Shown piece after piece: positions 63,512 through 64,000 of a stretch of DNA of 64,000 nt (position 1 is its first letter; the number at the start of each line of letters is the position of its first letter). This stretch comes from Coxiellaceae bacterium (GTDB lineage: Bacteria; Pseudomonadota; Gammaproteobacteria; Coxiellales; Coxiellaceae), in NCBI GenBank assembly GCA_030680235.1, contig JAUXWQ010000057.1, positions 1-64,000 on the forward strand, in the 5' to 3' direction. A program made the position numbers and the translations under genes. The notes under the pieces were generated by a model that was given only the letters and a program-made list of their open reading frames with translations, was not told the origin of the DNA and made no database searches.

Positions 63512-63550
63512 ACATCGCTCATGCTCGCACCAAGCCCGCGTGCTATATGC

Positions 63551-64000
63551 TTAAAAAATATTACTCTCTGTCACACCATCACTACCATGATATACGTCCG
63601 CTGCTGGCGATGCTGTATCCGTCGATTGCGTATTCGTTGCCTGCAATGGCATTGCATTTTTATCAAATACTTCAAACATCACATTTTTATCATTAGCTGG
63701 TGCAACCAAACCCGTTTTTACATCAATCCGTTCAGACACAATATTCGGTGGCTGTTGCATCGTTGCTAAAGGCTGCCCAACCAATGCGCTTTTCATAAAC
63801 TGTATCCAAATAGGCAATGCCGTTTGTGCAGCATACTCATGCAAAGATTGCCCGCTATTATCGTAACCCACCCACACCGTTGCTAATAAATTACTATTAA
63901 AACCTGAAAACCAAGCATCTACTTGATTATTCGTTGTTCCTGTTTTTCCTGCTAAATCAGACCGTTTTAAAACAAGCGCCGCTTTTGCAGTTCCCGTCTG
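63551..64000 (-). CDS. mrcA: Penicillin-binding protein 1A, C-terminal part
   Basis: The minus frame is open to the window edge. It reads QTGTAKAALVLKRSDLAGKT, then GTTNNQVDAWFSGFNSNLLA and TVWVGYDNSGQSLHEYAAQT: the KTGTT motif of the transpeptidase site and the downstream PBP1A segment (DAWF.G, VGYD). The last 60 residues (PPNIVSERIDVKTGLVAPAN..) match the family's C-terminal tail. Stop TAA at 63553-63551. The gene's 5' part lies outside the window. Confidence 0.93.
   Translation of the reverse strand, partial: QTGTAKAALVLKRSDLAGKTGTTNNQVDAWFSGFNSNLLATVWVGYDNSGQSLHEYAAQTALPIWIQFMKSALVGQPLATMQQPPNIVSERIDVKTGLVAPANDKNVMFEVFDKNAMPLQATNTQSTDTASPAADVYHGSDGVTESNIF

Overview
The window looks like chromosome of a gammaproteobacterium of the order Legionellales (Coxiellaceae/Legionellaceae-like). 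The basis is orthologous housekeeping blocks (tolB-pal-cpoB, ubiE-ubiJ-ubiB, ftsY-ftsE-ftsX-rpoH, hslVU, yidC-yidD-rnpA-rpmH, dnaA-dnaN) mixed with long, helical, unrecognised proteins of the kind that are often Dot/Icm effectors in this order, an LbtU/DUF3573-type outer-membrane protein, an EnhA-like L,D-transpeptidase, CsrA, and several sites resembling the PmrA box. The genus cannot be fixed from the sequence alone, and no secretion genes lie in the window.

Layout. 1-300: the broken end of an IS66 transposase. 300-9300 (mostly minus strand): clpB, a 744-aa unknown, ttcA, an Ala/Pro/Thr-rich membrane protein, queE and an outer-membrane protein. 9300-15000: pyrC-rnt, ahpC, a DUF4143 ATPase with an apparent frameshift in a T7 run, sodB, dapB. 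15000-24000: a PilF-like TPR protein, cpoB-pal-tolB, divergent lolB-DUF2066-hda, an oxygenase, hemF and an FtsN-like stub. 24000-34000: hslVU behind a sigma-32-like promoter, a protein-kinase-like gene, ubiE-ubiJ, then an inserted coiled-coil protein and an AAA ATPase before ubiB. 34000-39500: tRNA-Arg(CCG), ftsYEX-rpoH, rpiA, csrA and a small coiled-coil protein. 39700-48300: a long minus-strand block rpmH-rnpA-yidD-yidC-mnmE-yqgE-ruvX-pyrB-dnaA-dnaN. 48700-53600: a GtrA-like protein, hemA, a 434-aa unknown and sbcB. 53800-59730: one 1967-aa unknown protein. 60000-64000: a TIGR02444-like protein, a 184-aa unknown, an L,D-transpeptidase, ubiC-ubiA and the 3' end of mrcA.

The genes cover ubiquinone synthesis (ubiE, J, B, C, A), pyrimidine synthesis (pyrB, pyrC), heat shock (rpoH with sigma-32-like promoters at clpB and hslV), cell-envelope integrity (tol-pal, lolB, mrcA, ldt, yidC) and tRNA modification (ttcA, queE, mnmE).

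The most unusual feature is non-coding. At least five families of dispersed repeats fill nearly every gap: a REP-like palindromic family, a MITE-like element of about 164 bp, a GTGAGT/GTGACA simple-repeat family, a 32-bp repeat, and a 25-bp repeat. Copies repeatedly reach into gene ends, supplying start codons (hemF, mnmE, ruvX) or stop codons and last residues (pyrB, a 434-aa gene, a 122-aa gene, cpoB). Start positions given below were moved from the longest reading frame wherever a Shine-Dalgarno sequence or family length favoured another codon.
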